Shown: positions 9,501 through 15,052 of the stretch, in pieces
Position numbering within the stretch: the stretch's first letter is position 1
Layout: every line of letters begins with the position of its first letter
NCBI GenBank assembly: GCA_011380105.1
Contig: DRZW01000149.1
Coordinates: 1-15,052, forward strand
Direction: 5' to 3'
Source of the DNA: Halothiobacillaceae bacterium
Lineage (GTDB): Bacteria > Pseudomonadota > Gammaproteobacteria > Halothiobacillales > Halothiobacillaceae
DNA length: 15,052 nt
Notes under the pieces: generated by a model
The model's input: the letters and a program-made list of their open reading frames with translations, nothing else
Told to the model about the DNA's origin: nothing
Databases searched by the model: none
Made by a program: the position numbers and the translations under genes

Positions 9501-10038
9501 GGGTAAAGATATCCTCATCGGGCCGGTTGGTACGGGTTAGCTCCAGATATAAACGATTCGAGAACCGCTCCTGCCAGAACGCCAAGGCTGCATTGATATG
9601 CTCGTGTCGCTCGCTGATTAGATACTGACCAATATCTGATTGAAACCCGAGCAAGACAATCAACCCCTCGGTCTGTGCAGCGGTCAGCCACTCGCGGCGC
9701 AGCGTGGGTTTATTGTTGATCTGTCCTTCACAGTAAGCCTGCGAGAGCAGTTCGGTTAAATGCCGAAACCCTTGATCATTCTGTGCCAACAAGGTTAACC
9801 GCGTGACCGGCTGGTTAGGGCCATCCGGAGCTAGCAGGCAATCAGCGCCAAAAATCGGCTTCACTCCAGCAGATAGCGCTGCACGATAAAACTTGACCAT
9901 GGCGAACAAATTGCCCTGGTCAGTCAGCGCAATAGCAGGCATTCCCCGCTCGGCGGCAAGTTTAGCGAGTTGATTAATCCGAAGGGTGCCGTCGACTAAC
10001 GAGAATTCACTGTGGACATGCAGATGGACAAAGCTCAT
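6508..10038 (-). CDS. dnaE: DNA polymerase III subunit alpha
   Basis: The catalytic subunit of the replicative DNA polymerase. It has 1176 residues (E. coli 1160). Order seen: N-terminal PHP domain beginning [10 protein letters not shown]; palm with PGRGSGAGS, the catalytic PDFDIDF motif (D393, D395) and the third acidic residue in KFDFLGL (D560); fingers including [27 protein letters not shown] and [16 protein letters not shown]; a helix-hairpin-helix region around [14 protein letters not shown]; a probable clamp-binding peptide near residue 920; an OB fold ([12 protein letters not shown] onward); and a C-terminal tau-binding-like region. PHP metal residues are only partly kept: HxH (H7, H9) is present, but TDHG reads TDQG (Q41) and NDVH reads NDVR (R200), so proofreading presumably relies on DnaQ. 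The Shine-Dalgarno is weak. It lies 33 nt after the DUF455 gene and may be read from the same transcript. Confidence 0.98.
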   Translation of the reverse strand: [1176 protein letters not shown]

Positions 10039-10071
10039 GAAATAAGACCGATCCGGTTAATCATTATAAAA

Positions 10072-10923
10072 TTACGCATGCCCATCTTTTCCGGCCAGCC
10101 GGGCTAAGGTTTCCGCTTCCATTTCCCGTAGATCGGCCATTTCCTCATCGGTAAATCCGGCTGCTTTACGGCCTAAATCATCATAAGGGCCACGTATACG
10201 CCCTTTCATGTACTGTTCGAGCAATTCACGGAAGGTCTGGCGCGCATCCACTTGGCGTTGTTCACAGGCATAGCGAAACCAGCGGGTGCCAATCTCAACA
10301 TGAGTGATTTCCTCGTTGTAAATCACATCGAGGATCGCGACTAAATCATGGTCACCGAACTGAGCTAGTTTGCGCTGAATCCCCGGAGTAACATCCAAAC
10401 CGCGCGCCTCCAGTACTCTGGGGATCAGTGCCATCCGCACTAGCACATCATGCTCGGTGCCATGAACGGTTTCCCACAAGCTTTGATGAGCCGGGAAAGA
10501 GCCATAATCATGACCGCGCTGCTGCAAATAGTCTTGTAACAGCTCAAAATGCTTGGCTTCATCCTGCGCCACCGAAAGCCAATCGCGATAAAAATCACCA
10601 GGCATGCCATCGAAGCGATAACACGCATCTAAGCCAATATTCATGGCATTAAATTCAATATGGGCAAATGAGTGCGCCATCGCCGCCCGACCCTGTGCGC
10701 TACTCGGATCACGACGGGGCACTTCTCGGGGCGCAACCAGTTCCGGCCGCTTAGGTCGACCGGGGTCGGGTACTGGGATAATAAGCGCAGGCGGCTGGCC
10801 GATCTCTTCATCGGGCGTATTTTGGGCTTCGGCAAACAGCTTTCGGGTTTCGGCGCATTTTCTTGCCGGGTCGCGCTCTTGAAGGATAACCCCGGCACGC
10901 TCACGAATGGATTGCACACTCAT
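10072..10923 (-). CDS. DUF455 family ferritin-like protein (COG2833), function unknown
   Basis: A 283-residue member of the DUF455 family, which belongs to the ferritin-like superfamily. Apparent diiron ligands are all in place: E90 (AHIEFNA), E122xxH125 (DEAKHF), E172 (VLEARG) and E205xxH208 (NEEITHVEIG). This E, ExxH, E, ExxH layout also occurs in diiron oxygenases such as the tRNA hydroxylase MiaE, but the substrate of DUF455 proteins is not known to me and no function is claimed. The family-typical N-terminus (SIRERAGVI...DPARKCAETR) supports the start. The first 75 residues include a Pro/Arg-rich linker. There is no signal peptide or membrane segment, so it is cytoplasmic. Its ATG overlaps the stop of the upstream ModE-like gene (ATGA, 10920-10923), indicating translational coupling. 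dnaE follows 33 nt downstream. Confidence 0.9.
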   Translation of the reverse strand: MSVQSIRERAGVILQERDPARKCAETRKLFAEAQNTPDEEIGQPPALIIPVPDPGRPKRPELVAPREVPRRDPSSAQGRAAMAHSFAHIEFNAMNIGLDACYRFDGMPGDFYRDWLSVAQDEAKHFELLQDYLQQRGHDYGSFPAHQSLWETVHGTEHDVLVRMALIPRVLEARGLDVTPGIQRKLAQFGDHDLVAILDVIYNEEITHVEIGTRWFRYACEQRQVDARQTFRELLEQYMKGRIRGPYDDLGRKAAGFTDEEMADLREMEAETLARLAGKDGHA

Positions 10924-11285
10924 TTTGGTTGCGCCCGCTGGGCCAGAAATGCTTGTAAATCGGCTTCTAACTGCTGGTAGCCCGCGATAGCGACTTGGCC
11001 TTGTTCGGCTGCCCAGGCATGGCCGCCACCGGCTTCTTTTACTGAAAAGGCTTGGGCTATAAGTTGATTGACCTTCTCCACCAGCGACCAGACGGGTTTA
11101 TAACTTATAGCCATAGAAAATGCCTCGCGGCTAATAGAACCTAACGCGTCAATCGCTTTAATCAATCGAACCTTGCCCACCCCCAGATATCGATTAAAGT
11201 AGCCATCAACCAGCCAGAAACGCAGGTTGATTCCGACCGCACAAGGCTCACCGGGCAGACGGTTTTGGCGTGATTTTCTCGGCAT
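10920..11285 (-). CDS. Stand-alone ModE-type winged-helix DNA-binding protein
   Basis: A 121-residue protein resembling the N-terminal DNA-binding domain of the molybdate regulator ModE. Seen are RFWLVDG, LGVGKVRLIKAIDALGSISREAFSMAISYKPVW (the winged-helix core, about residues 34-66), LVEKVNQLIAQ, a Gly-rich wing (EAGGGHAW) and the closing helix GYQQLEADLQAFL. The C-terminal molybdate-binding domains of full ModE are absent, so the signal it senses, if any, cannot be read from sequence. The start is the ATG at 11285, with a modest AGAAAG upstream. A possible -10 box, TATGATAAT (minus strand, 11318-11326), precedes it, but I see no good -35. The stop overlaps the DUF455 start, so it probably regulates or partners with that gene. 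It could be a transcription factor with an unrelated target. Confidence 0.75.
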   Translation of the reverse strand: MPRKSRQNRLPGEPCAVGINLRFWLVDGYFNRYLGVGKVRLIKAIDALGSISREAFSMAISYKPVWSLVEKVNQLIAQAFSVKEAGGGHAWAAEQGQVAIAGYQQLEADLQAFLAQRAQPK

Positions 11286-11445
11286 AACAGAACTTTCTAA
11301 TCAGAATAAAACAGGCCATTATCATACCCGAATCCGAGCCGCTTTAAGGCATAGGTAAAAAACCAAGGCTAAATTCTCGCCGCTAATCCGCACTTGGACG
11401 GCGGTAGCTGCAATCAATTCAAGATAAGACGAACCACCAGGCAGC

Positions 11446-11478
11446 CAAAAATAAAAAAGCCCACATAATCGCGGGCTT
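11446..11478 (-). terminator. Intrinsic terminator downstream of rplI
   Basis: On the minus strand, AAGCCCGC, a six-nt loop (GATTAT) and GTGGGCTT form an eight-pair stem with one G-U pair. TTTTTTATTTTT follows directly. It lies 30 nt after the rplI stop and ends the rpsF-rpsR-rplI transcript. The ModE-like gene begins about 160 nt further on, so it must have its own promoter or be fed by read-through. Confidence 0.9.
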
Positions 11479-11507
11479 GTTCAAAGGCGAGTGTTGTCGG
11501 GAAGCGA

Positions 11508-11963
11508 CTATTCTTCCGGTACAACGATCACCTTCAAATCAACATCTACCTCAGAGTGCAGATGCAGTACCACCGGGAATTCACCAAGCGAACGCAATGC
11601 CCCGTCAGGCATGCGTACTTCACGTTTTTCAATTTCAACGCCTTTTTGCTCACTAACAGCATTAGCCACTTCAACCGTGCCGACTGAGCCGAAGAGTTTA
11701 CCTTCTGCACCAGCCTTAACCGCGATGGTAACCGACGCTTCTTCGCCAATCTTAGCGGCACGGGCCTGAGCTGCGGCCAGCTCTTCGGCGGCCAGTTTTT
11801 CTAATTCAGCACGACGCCGTTCAAACTCTTCCATATTCGCTTTGGTGGCCGGTTTGGCTTTGCCATAAGGAATCAGGAAGTTACGGGCATATCCCGGACG
11901 AACGCGAACGACATCGCCCAAGGTGCCTAGATTTTCGATTTTACTTAATAAAATTACTTGCAT
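11508..11963 (-). CDS. rplI: 50S ribosomal protein bL9
   Basis: Large-subunit protein L9, which binds 23S rRNA near the L1 stalk. Its 151 residues (E. coli 149) show the N-terminal RNA-binding domain [36 protein letters not shown], the long connecting helix rich in Ala, Glu and Lys ([19 protein letters not shown]), and the C-terminal domain with GKLFGSVGT and the closing [15 protein letters not shown] clear AGGAG precedes the ATG. It is the last gene of the S6-S18-L9 operon, 31 nt after rpsR, with a strong terminator behind it. Confidence 0.98.
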   Translation of the reverse strand: MQVILLSKIENLGTLGDVVRVRPGYARNFLIPYGKAKPATKANMEEFERRRAELEKLAAEELAAAQARAAKIGEEASVTIAVKAGAEGKLFGSVGTVEVANAVSEQKGVEIEKREVRMPDGALRSLGEFPVVLHLHSEVDVDLKVIVVPEE

Positions 11964-11994
11964 GGAATACTCCTAACCGCAATAGCCGGTACGA

Positions 11995-12219
11995 TCAGTG
12001 GCGATCGGTGTACGGCAACAAACCGAGGAAACGAGCGCGCTTGATGGCCACTTGCAACTGGCGCTGGTAGCGTGCGGAGGTACCGGTAACCCGGCTAGGG
12101 ACAATCTTGCCGGTTTCAGTAATGTACTGCTTTAGGGTTTCGATGTCTTTGTAGTCAATCTGCTTGACTCCTTCAGCAGTGAAACGGCAAAAACGCTTAC
12201 GACGGAAAAAACGTGCCAT
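11995..12219 (-). CDS. rpsR: 30S ribosomal protein bS18
   Basis: Small-subunit protein S18, which pairs with S6 on the central domain of 16S rRNA. Its 74 residues carry the family signature: [44 protein letters not shown], and [21 protein letters not shown] ribosome binding site precedes the ATG. It lies 12 nt after rpsF with no priB gene between, unlike the enteric arrangement. Confidence 0.99.
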   Translation of the reverse strand: MARFFRRKRFCRFTAEGVKQIDYKDIETLKQYITETGKIVPSRVTGTSARYQRQLQVAIKRARFLGLLPYTDRH

Positions 12220-12231
12220 GATCTATCCCTC

Positions 12232-12657
12232 TTATTCTGATTCTGCGGTTGCTTCAGCGGCTTTGCTTTCGCCCTGGCTGGTATCATCGCTATCGCTGCT
12301 TTCATCATCACGACGACGCGCAGCACGGCGCTCAGTTTCGCGTTCCTGCATCATCGGTGACGGATCGGTGTAAGCTTCATCACAGCGGATGATCAGATGT
12401 CGCAAAACCGCATCGTTGAACTTAAAAGCCTCTTCGAGTTCAGCCAAGGCTTCTTGGTTGGTTTCAATATTCATCAGAATGTAATGAGCTTTAACCAGCT
12501 TGCGTATGGGATAAGCCAGCTGGCGGCGACCCCAGTCTTCTAAGCGATGAACGCTACCGTTGGCCGTTTTGATAATCGCTTTGTAGCGTTCGATCATGGA
12601 CGGAACCTGATCACTCTGATCCGGATGGACCATCAAAACAATTTCGTAATGGCGCAT
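12232..12657 (-). CDS. rpsF: 30S ribosomal protein bS6
   Basis: Small-subunit protein S6, partner of S18. Its 141 residues (E. coli about 131-135) begin [25 protein letters not shown]. They contain [28 protein letters not shown] and [14 protein letters not shown], and end in an acidic Ser/Asp/Glu-rich tail (roughly residues 117-141, final residues ESE). In E. coli the S6 C-terminus is extended with glutamates by RimK; this tail could be a similar substrate, but rimK is not in the window. An AGGAG precedes the ATG. It is the first gene of the operon with rpsR and rplI. Confidence 0.98.
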   Translation of the reverse strand: MRHYEIVLMVHPDQSDQVPSMIERYKAIIKTANGSVHRLEDWGRRQLAYPIRKLVKAHYILMNIETNQEALAELEEAFKFNDAVLRHLIIRCDEAYTDPSPMMQERETERRAARRRDDESSDSDDTSQGESKAAEATAESE

Positions 12658-12686
12658 GGGTTATTACTCCTACGAGTTTATGAAAA

Positions 12687-12712
12687 GCCAGCCGTTTGCG
12701 CTACGATCTGGC
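12687..12712 (-). promoter_or_regulatory. Hairpin in the rpsF leader, possible S6:S18 feedback site
   Basis: On the minus strand GCCAG (12712-12708) pairs with CTGGC (12691-12687). An inner CGT/ACG pairing and a seven-base loop complete the hairpin. It lies in the probable 5' leader of rpsF, about 30 nt before the start codon. Autoregulation of this operon by the S6:S18 complex binding a leader structure with a conserved CCG is established in other bacteria. A CCG does occur in this leader just upstream, near 12725-12730, but I cannot confirm that the known motif is formed. Confidence 0.35.
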
Positions 12713-12731
12713 AGGAGAATCAAAGCGGTGA

Positions 12732-12759
12732 ATAATACGCCAATGATGTAAAAAAGCAA
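12732..12759 (-). promoter_or_regulatory. Putative sigma-70 promoter of the rpsF operon
   Basis: Minus strand: TTGCTT (12759-12754), a 16-nt AT-rich spacer, then TATTAT (12737-12732), five of six bases matching the -10 consensus. Transcription would start near 12725, giving a leader of about 67 nt. The -35 match is only moderate (three of six). It lies between acpS and rpsF, where a new transcription unit is expected. Confidence 0.5.
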
Positions 12760-12773
12760 GGCTTGTTGGCGTT

Positions 12774-13145
12774 CTAGCTGATTACCACAAACGCCACGGC
12801 ATAATGCGCTTCATCAGACACGCTTAAGTCCAGCCGGCGTGCCCCCAGTGCGGCTAGTTGCGCCTCGGCGCGACCTATCAAGCGCACCACTGGGCGGCCA
12901 AGCGCATCGTGACTGGTCTGGATATCATGAAATCCAAGCCCATCTCGAAACCCGGTACCCAAGGCTTTGACTACCGCCTCTTTACTAGCAAACCGTTTCG
13001 CCAACCAAGAAGCCGGGCGCGCCTGCGGCATGTTTTTTAATTCTTCGGTGGTGAGTATCCGCTTAGCAAAGCGCTCGCCGTGCCGGTCTAATGCCTGCTC
13101 AATGCGCTTGATGGCGACAATGTCAGTGCCGATACCTCGGATCAT
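12774..13145 (-). CDS. acpS: Holo-[acyl-carrier-protein] synthase
   Basis: Transfers 4'-phosphopantetheine from CoA to the serine of acyl carrier protein, activating fatty acid synthesis. Its 123 residues (E. coli 126) show GIGTDIVAIKRIE with the magnesium ligand D8, and WLAKRFASKEAVVKALGTGFRDGL with E56 of the second conserved motif. It ends LDLSVSDEAHYAVAFVVIS. It lies five nt after the pdxJ stop and has only a weak Shine-Dalgarno, so it is probably translated by coupling to pdxJ. The order recO-pdxJ-acpS is conserved in many Proteobacteria. Confidence 0.97.
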   Translation of the reverse strand: MIRGIGTDIVAIKRIEQALDRHGERFAKRILTTEELKNMPQARPASWLAKRFASKEAVVKALGTGFRDGLGFHDIQTSHDALGRPVVRLIGRAEAQLAALGARRLDLSVSDEAHYAVAFVVIS

Positions 13146-13150
13146 CTTGT

Positions 13151-13906
13151 TTAACGGTTAAACCGGGCTTGATGCATTAAATTCTTCATTTCCCGCACCG
13201 CTTGCGGCAGACCAGAGAACACCGCTTGGGCAATGATGGCATGGCCGATGTTAAGCTCTTCAATTTCCGGTATAGCCGCAATTGCAGCAACATTATGATA
13301 ATGCAAACCATGCCCGGCATTGACAATTAACCCGACATCGGCGGCATCAGCCGCGCAGCGTTTAATCTGTTCGAGTTGATCGCGCACCGCATGATCATCG
13401 CGCGCTTGGGCATAATGGCCGGTATGTAATTCAATCACCGGTGCTTCACAGGCCACTGCCGCGTCGATTTGGCGTTGGTCGGCATCAACAAACAAGGAAA
13501 CCCGTATACCAGCTTGGGCCAATCGATCACAGGCGCTGTGGATCGATTCGATCTGACCGGCGACATCCAAACCACCCTCAGTGGTTAACTCCTCACGCTT
13601 TTCGGGCACCAAGCAGACATCATGCGGTTTTAGCTCACAGGCCAGTGCGATCATTTCCTCGGTGGCCGCCATCTCCAAATTCATTCGCGTTTGCAGCATT
13701 TCGCGCAACATATAGACATCGCGGTCTTGAATGTGGCGGCGATCCTCACGTAAATGCAGGGTGATGCTGTCAGCGCCATGCTGCTCTGCTAGTAGTGCCG
13801 CTGTAATTGGATCGGGATACTGCTCACCACGAGCCTCACGCAGGGTAGCGACATGATCAATATTCAGACCCAGCAGCGGGTATTGAGCGGTTACGCGATT
13901 AGTCAT
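13151..13906 (-). CDS. pdxJ: Pyridoxine 5'-phosphate synthase
   Basis: Condenses 1-deoxy-D-xylulose 5-phosphate with 3-amino-2-oxopropyl phosphate to form pyridoxine 5'-phosphate, the ring-closing step of the DXP-dependent vitamin B6 route. Its 251 residues (E. coli 243) form a TIM-barrel type enzyme. Conserved blocks are [27 protein letters not shown] (H51), RMNLEM (E78), [30 protein letters not shown] (H198) and [13 protein letters not shown]51, E78 and H198 match the E. coli active-site residues H45, E72 and H193. An AAGGGG six bases before the ATG supports the start. Confidence 0.98.
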   Translation of the reverse strand: MTNRVTAQYPLLGLNIDHVATLREARGEQYPDPITAALLAEQHGADSITLHLREDRRHIQDRDVYMLREMLQTRMNLEMAATEEMIALACELKPHDVCLVPEKREELTTEGGLDVAGQIESIHSACDRLAQAGIRVSLFVDADQRQIDAAVACEAPVIELHTGHYAQARDDHAVRDQLEQIKRCAADAADVGLIVNAGHGLHYHNVAAIAAIPEIEELNIGHAIIAQAVFSGLPQAVREMKNLMHQARFNR

Positions 13907-13950
13907 TCAAAGCCCCTTAAAATCATAAACAGTTGAGCCAACAGGATTGA

Positions 13951-14631
13951 TTATGCTTTGTTTGGCCAGAGCTGGCGACTGGCAAAAGCAGCGTTCCCCA
14001 CATGCGGGCGCAGTAATGAGCGCATCAGATTGCGGGCCATGGTTTTATCATCGGCATGATTAAGCACCTGACCATTACCCAATGCCAACAAAACACGACC
14101 AGGTATGGCACGCCGGGTGTGGCCTGACGGGTAGACCCCGCTTTCCGGGTCAAGCTGATAAAACCCATCAGGTGTGACAGGTTCACCATCAACCGTGTAA
14201 AACCAATCAGGCGCGCCCCCGAGGGTATCGAGCACTTCCCGCTCAAATACGCGCAGCGAGCAGGCTAAATCATCACCCGAATCCAACTTGGCCAAAGTGT
14301 GATGATAGGCGAAAAATATCGGTTCGACCGGCTCATCCGGATGCAACGCTCTGATAAGTAATTCGTGGAGGTAGAAACCCGCCGCCAACGCCGCCCCCTG
14401 GTAAAAACGCGGCACCTCATCGGGTTCAGCCTGGGTTAATATCGGCCAGCCTCCTCGACCATGGGTTTGGATGCGTGTTAGGCAGAAAGCGGCGGGCCGG
14501 GCACTGCCTTTTTTACCCACCCGGCGCGCGCCGGCCTGACGGGTACGAAGCCGTCCGCGCTCCAAGGTAAGCCAGTCGAGCAGCAAACTGTGCTCACCAA
14601 CAGGCCGGGCGTGGAGTAGATAAGCCTGCAT
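13951..14631 (-). CDS. recO: DNA repair protein RecO
   Basis: A recombination mediator that, with RecR, helps load RecA onto SSB-coated single-stranded DNA and anneals strands. Its 226 residues (E. coli about 242) have the N-terminal OB fold (AYLLHARPVGEHSLLLDWLTLERGRLR, then GARR), followed by a helical part with GFYLHELLIRAL and LRVFEREVLDTLG, and the closing SLLRPHVGNAAFASRQL. No zinc-binding cysteine cluster is present, as usual in gammaproteobacteria. The start at 14631 lies five nt after the era stop and the AGAG upstream is modest, so coupling to era is likely. Confidence 0.95.
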   Translation of the reverse strand: MQAYLLHARPVGEHSLLLDWLTLERGRLRTRQAGARRVGKKGSARPAAFCLTRIQTHGRGGWPILTQAEPDEVPRFYQGAALAAGFYLHELLIRALHPDEPVEPIFFAYHHTLAKLDSGDDLACSLRVFEREVLDTLGGAPDWFYTVDGEPVTPDGFYQLDPESGVYPSGHTRRAIPGRVLLALGNGQVLNHADDKTMARNLMRSLLRPHVGNAAFASRQLWPNKA

Positions 14632-14636
14632 GGGCT

Positions 14637-15052
14637 CTATTCGGTTAATTGGTAACCCAGTGCCGCAAGAGATCGCTCATCATCGGCCCATCCTTCGTGT
14701 ACCTTAACCCATAAATCCAAATGAACCGGGCTGTTGGTAAGGCGTTGCAGCGCCTCCCGGGCCTGCTGACCAACCTGTTTTAGCTGCTGGCCACCCTTAC
14801 CAATAACAATCCCTTTCTGACCGTGACGCGCTACATAGATGGTCGCCCCGATGCCGATCCCGCGCTCGTTTTCTTCATAGCGATCCACATCTACCGTAAC
14901 CTGATATGGCAGCTCATCATGCAGCATACGGGCTAAGCGCTCACGGATAATTTCAGCGGCCATAAAGCGCATGGGCATTGTGGTGATCTCATCCTCGCTA
15001 AAGACCGGCTCGCCTGCCGGTAGACGCTCAAACAGGAGGGTTAAAAGGCCAT
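14637..15052 (-). CDS. era: GTPase Era, 5' end missing
   Basis: Era binds 16S rRNA near its 3' end and acts in 30S subunit maturation. Only about 138 C-terminal residues of roughly 300 are in the window; the GTPase motifs lie beyond the right edge. The frame is open to the window end and continues past the internal ATG at 14978 as LLFERLPAGEPVFSEDEITT, so that ATG is not the start. Visible are RFMAAEIIRERLARMLHDELPY, then VTVDVDRYEE and the KH domain with its GKGG loop (14790-14801), ending SLAALGYQLTE. It is the first visible gene of the era-recO-pdxJ-acpS run. Confidence 0.96.
   Translation of the reverse strand, partial: GLLTLLFERLPAGEPVFSEDEITTMPMRFMAAEIIRERLARMLHDELPYQVTVDVDRYEENERGIGIGATIYVARHGQKGIVIGKGGQQLKQVGQQAREALQRLTNSPVHLDLWVKVHEGWADDERSLAALGYQLTE

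Noticed and set aside
12754..12773. Terminator after acpS (run of T on the minus strand)
   Set aside because: No stable GC-rich stem precedes the T run; it fits better as part of the rpsF promoter region.
13441..13764. 107-residue plus-strand open frame inside pdxJ
   Set aside because: It lies wholly opposite pdxJ, whose sequence is fully conserved, and the encoded peptide has biased composition typical of an antisense shadow.
14976..14978. ATG as the start of a 113-residue gene at the right edge
   Set aside because: The upstream frame remains open to the window end and continues Era-like sequence, so it is the middle of era.
1..15052. CRISPR arrays, tRNA or rRNA genes, phage or integrase genes
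   Set aside because: No regularly spaced repeats, cloverleaf-like segments, rRNA sequence or mobile-element proteins were seen; nearly all the DNA is assigned to housekeeping genes.

Overview
The window reads as chromosomal core sequence from a gammaproteobacterium of moderate GC content. The supporting evidence is a B12-dependent MetH, the ZapD cell-division factor, a minC/minD/minE set, and the rnc-era-recO-pdxJ-acpS type gene order, of which era onward is visible. There is no priB between rpsF and rpsR, so an enteric bacterium is unlikely. I cannot place the genus. No phage, plasmid, CRISPR or tRNA features were seen.

Layout. Positions 1-6462 are read rightward: the 3' nine-tenths of metH, then zapD, minC, a 264-nt gap, minD and minE. 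The gap holds a 144-bp element with imperfect inverted-repeat ends, most likely a miniature mobile element. It separates minC from minDE. At about 6463-6507 rightward and leftward transcription converge on a small inverted repeat that could serve both strands as a terminator. Positions 6508-15052 are read leftward. From right to left they carry the 3' part of era, then recO, pdxJ and acpS; then rpsF, rpsR and rplI, ending in a clear intrinsic terminator; then a ModE-type DNA-binding protein, a DUF455 ferritin-like protein and dnaE.

How the genes work together. ZapD (FtsZ bundling) and MinC, MinD and MinE (inhibition and placement of the Z ring) form a division cluster with opposing actions on FtsZ. 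The era-recO-pdxJ-acpS run mixes ribosome assembly, recombination repair, vitamin B6 synthesis and acyl-carrier activation, in an order common in Proteobacteria. rpsF-rpsR-rplI is the usual S6-S18-L9 operon; its leader contains a hairpin that may be a regulatory site. The least understood unit is the pair of a stand-alone ModE-like winged-helix protein and a DUF455 protein with an intact set of apparent diiron ligands. They overlap by ATGA and lie 33 nt upstream of dnaE.

Most of the window is ordinary housekeeping DNA. I see no convincing wholly new system. The items most worth following up are the inverted-repeat element inside the min locus, the zapD-min linkage, and the ModE-like/DUF455/dnaE arrangement.
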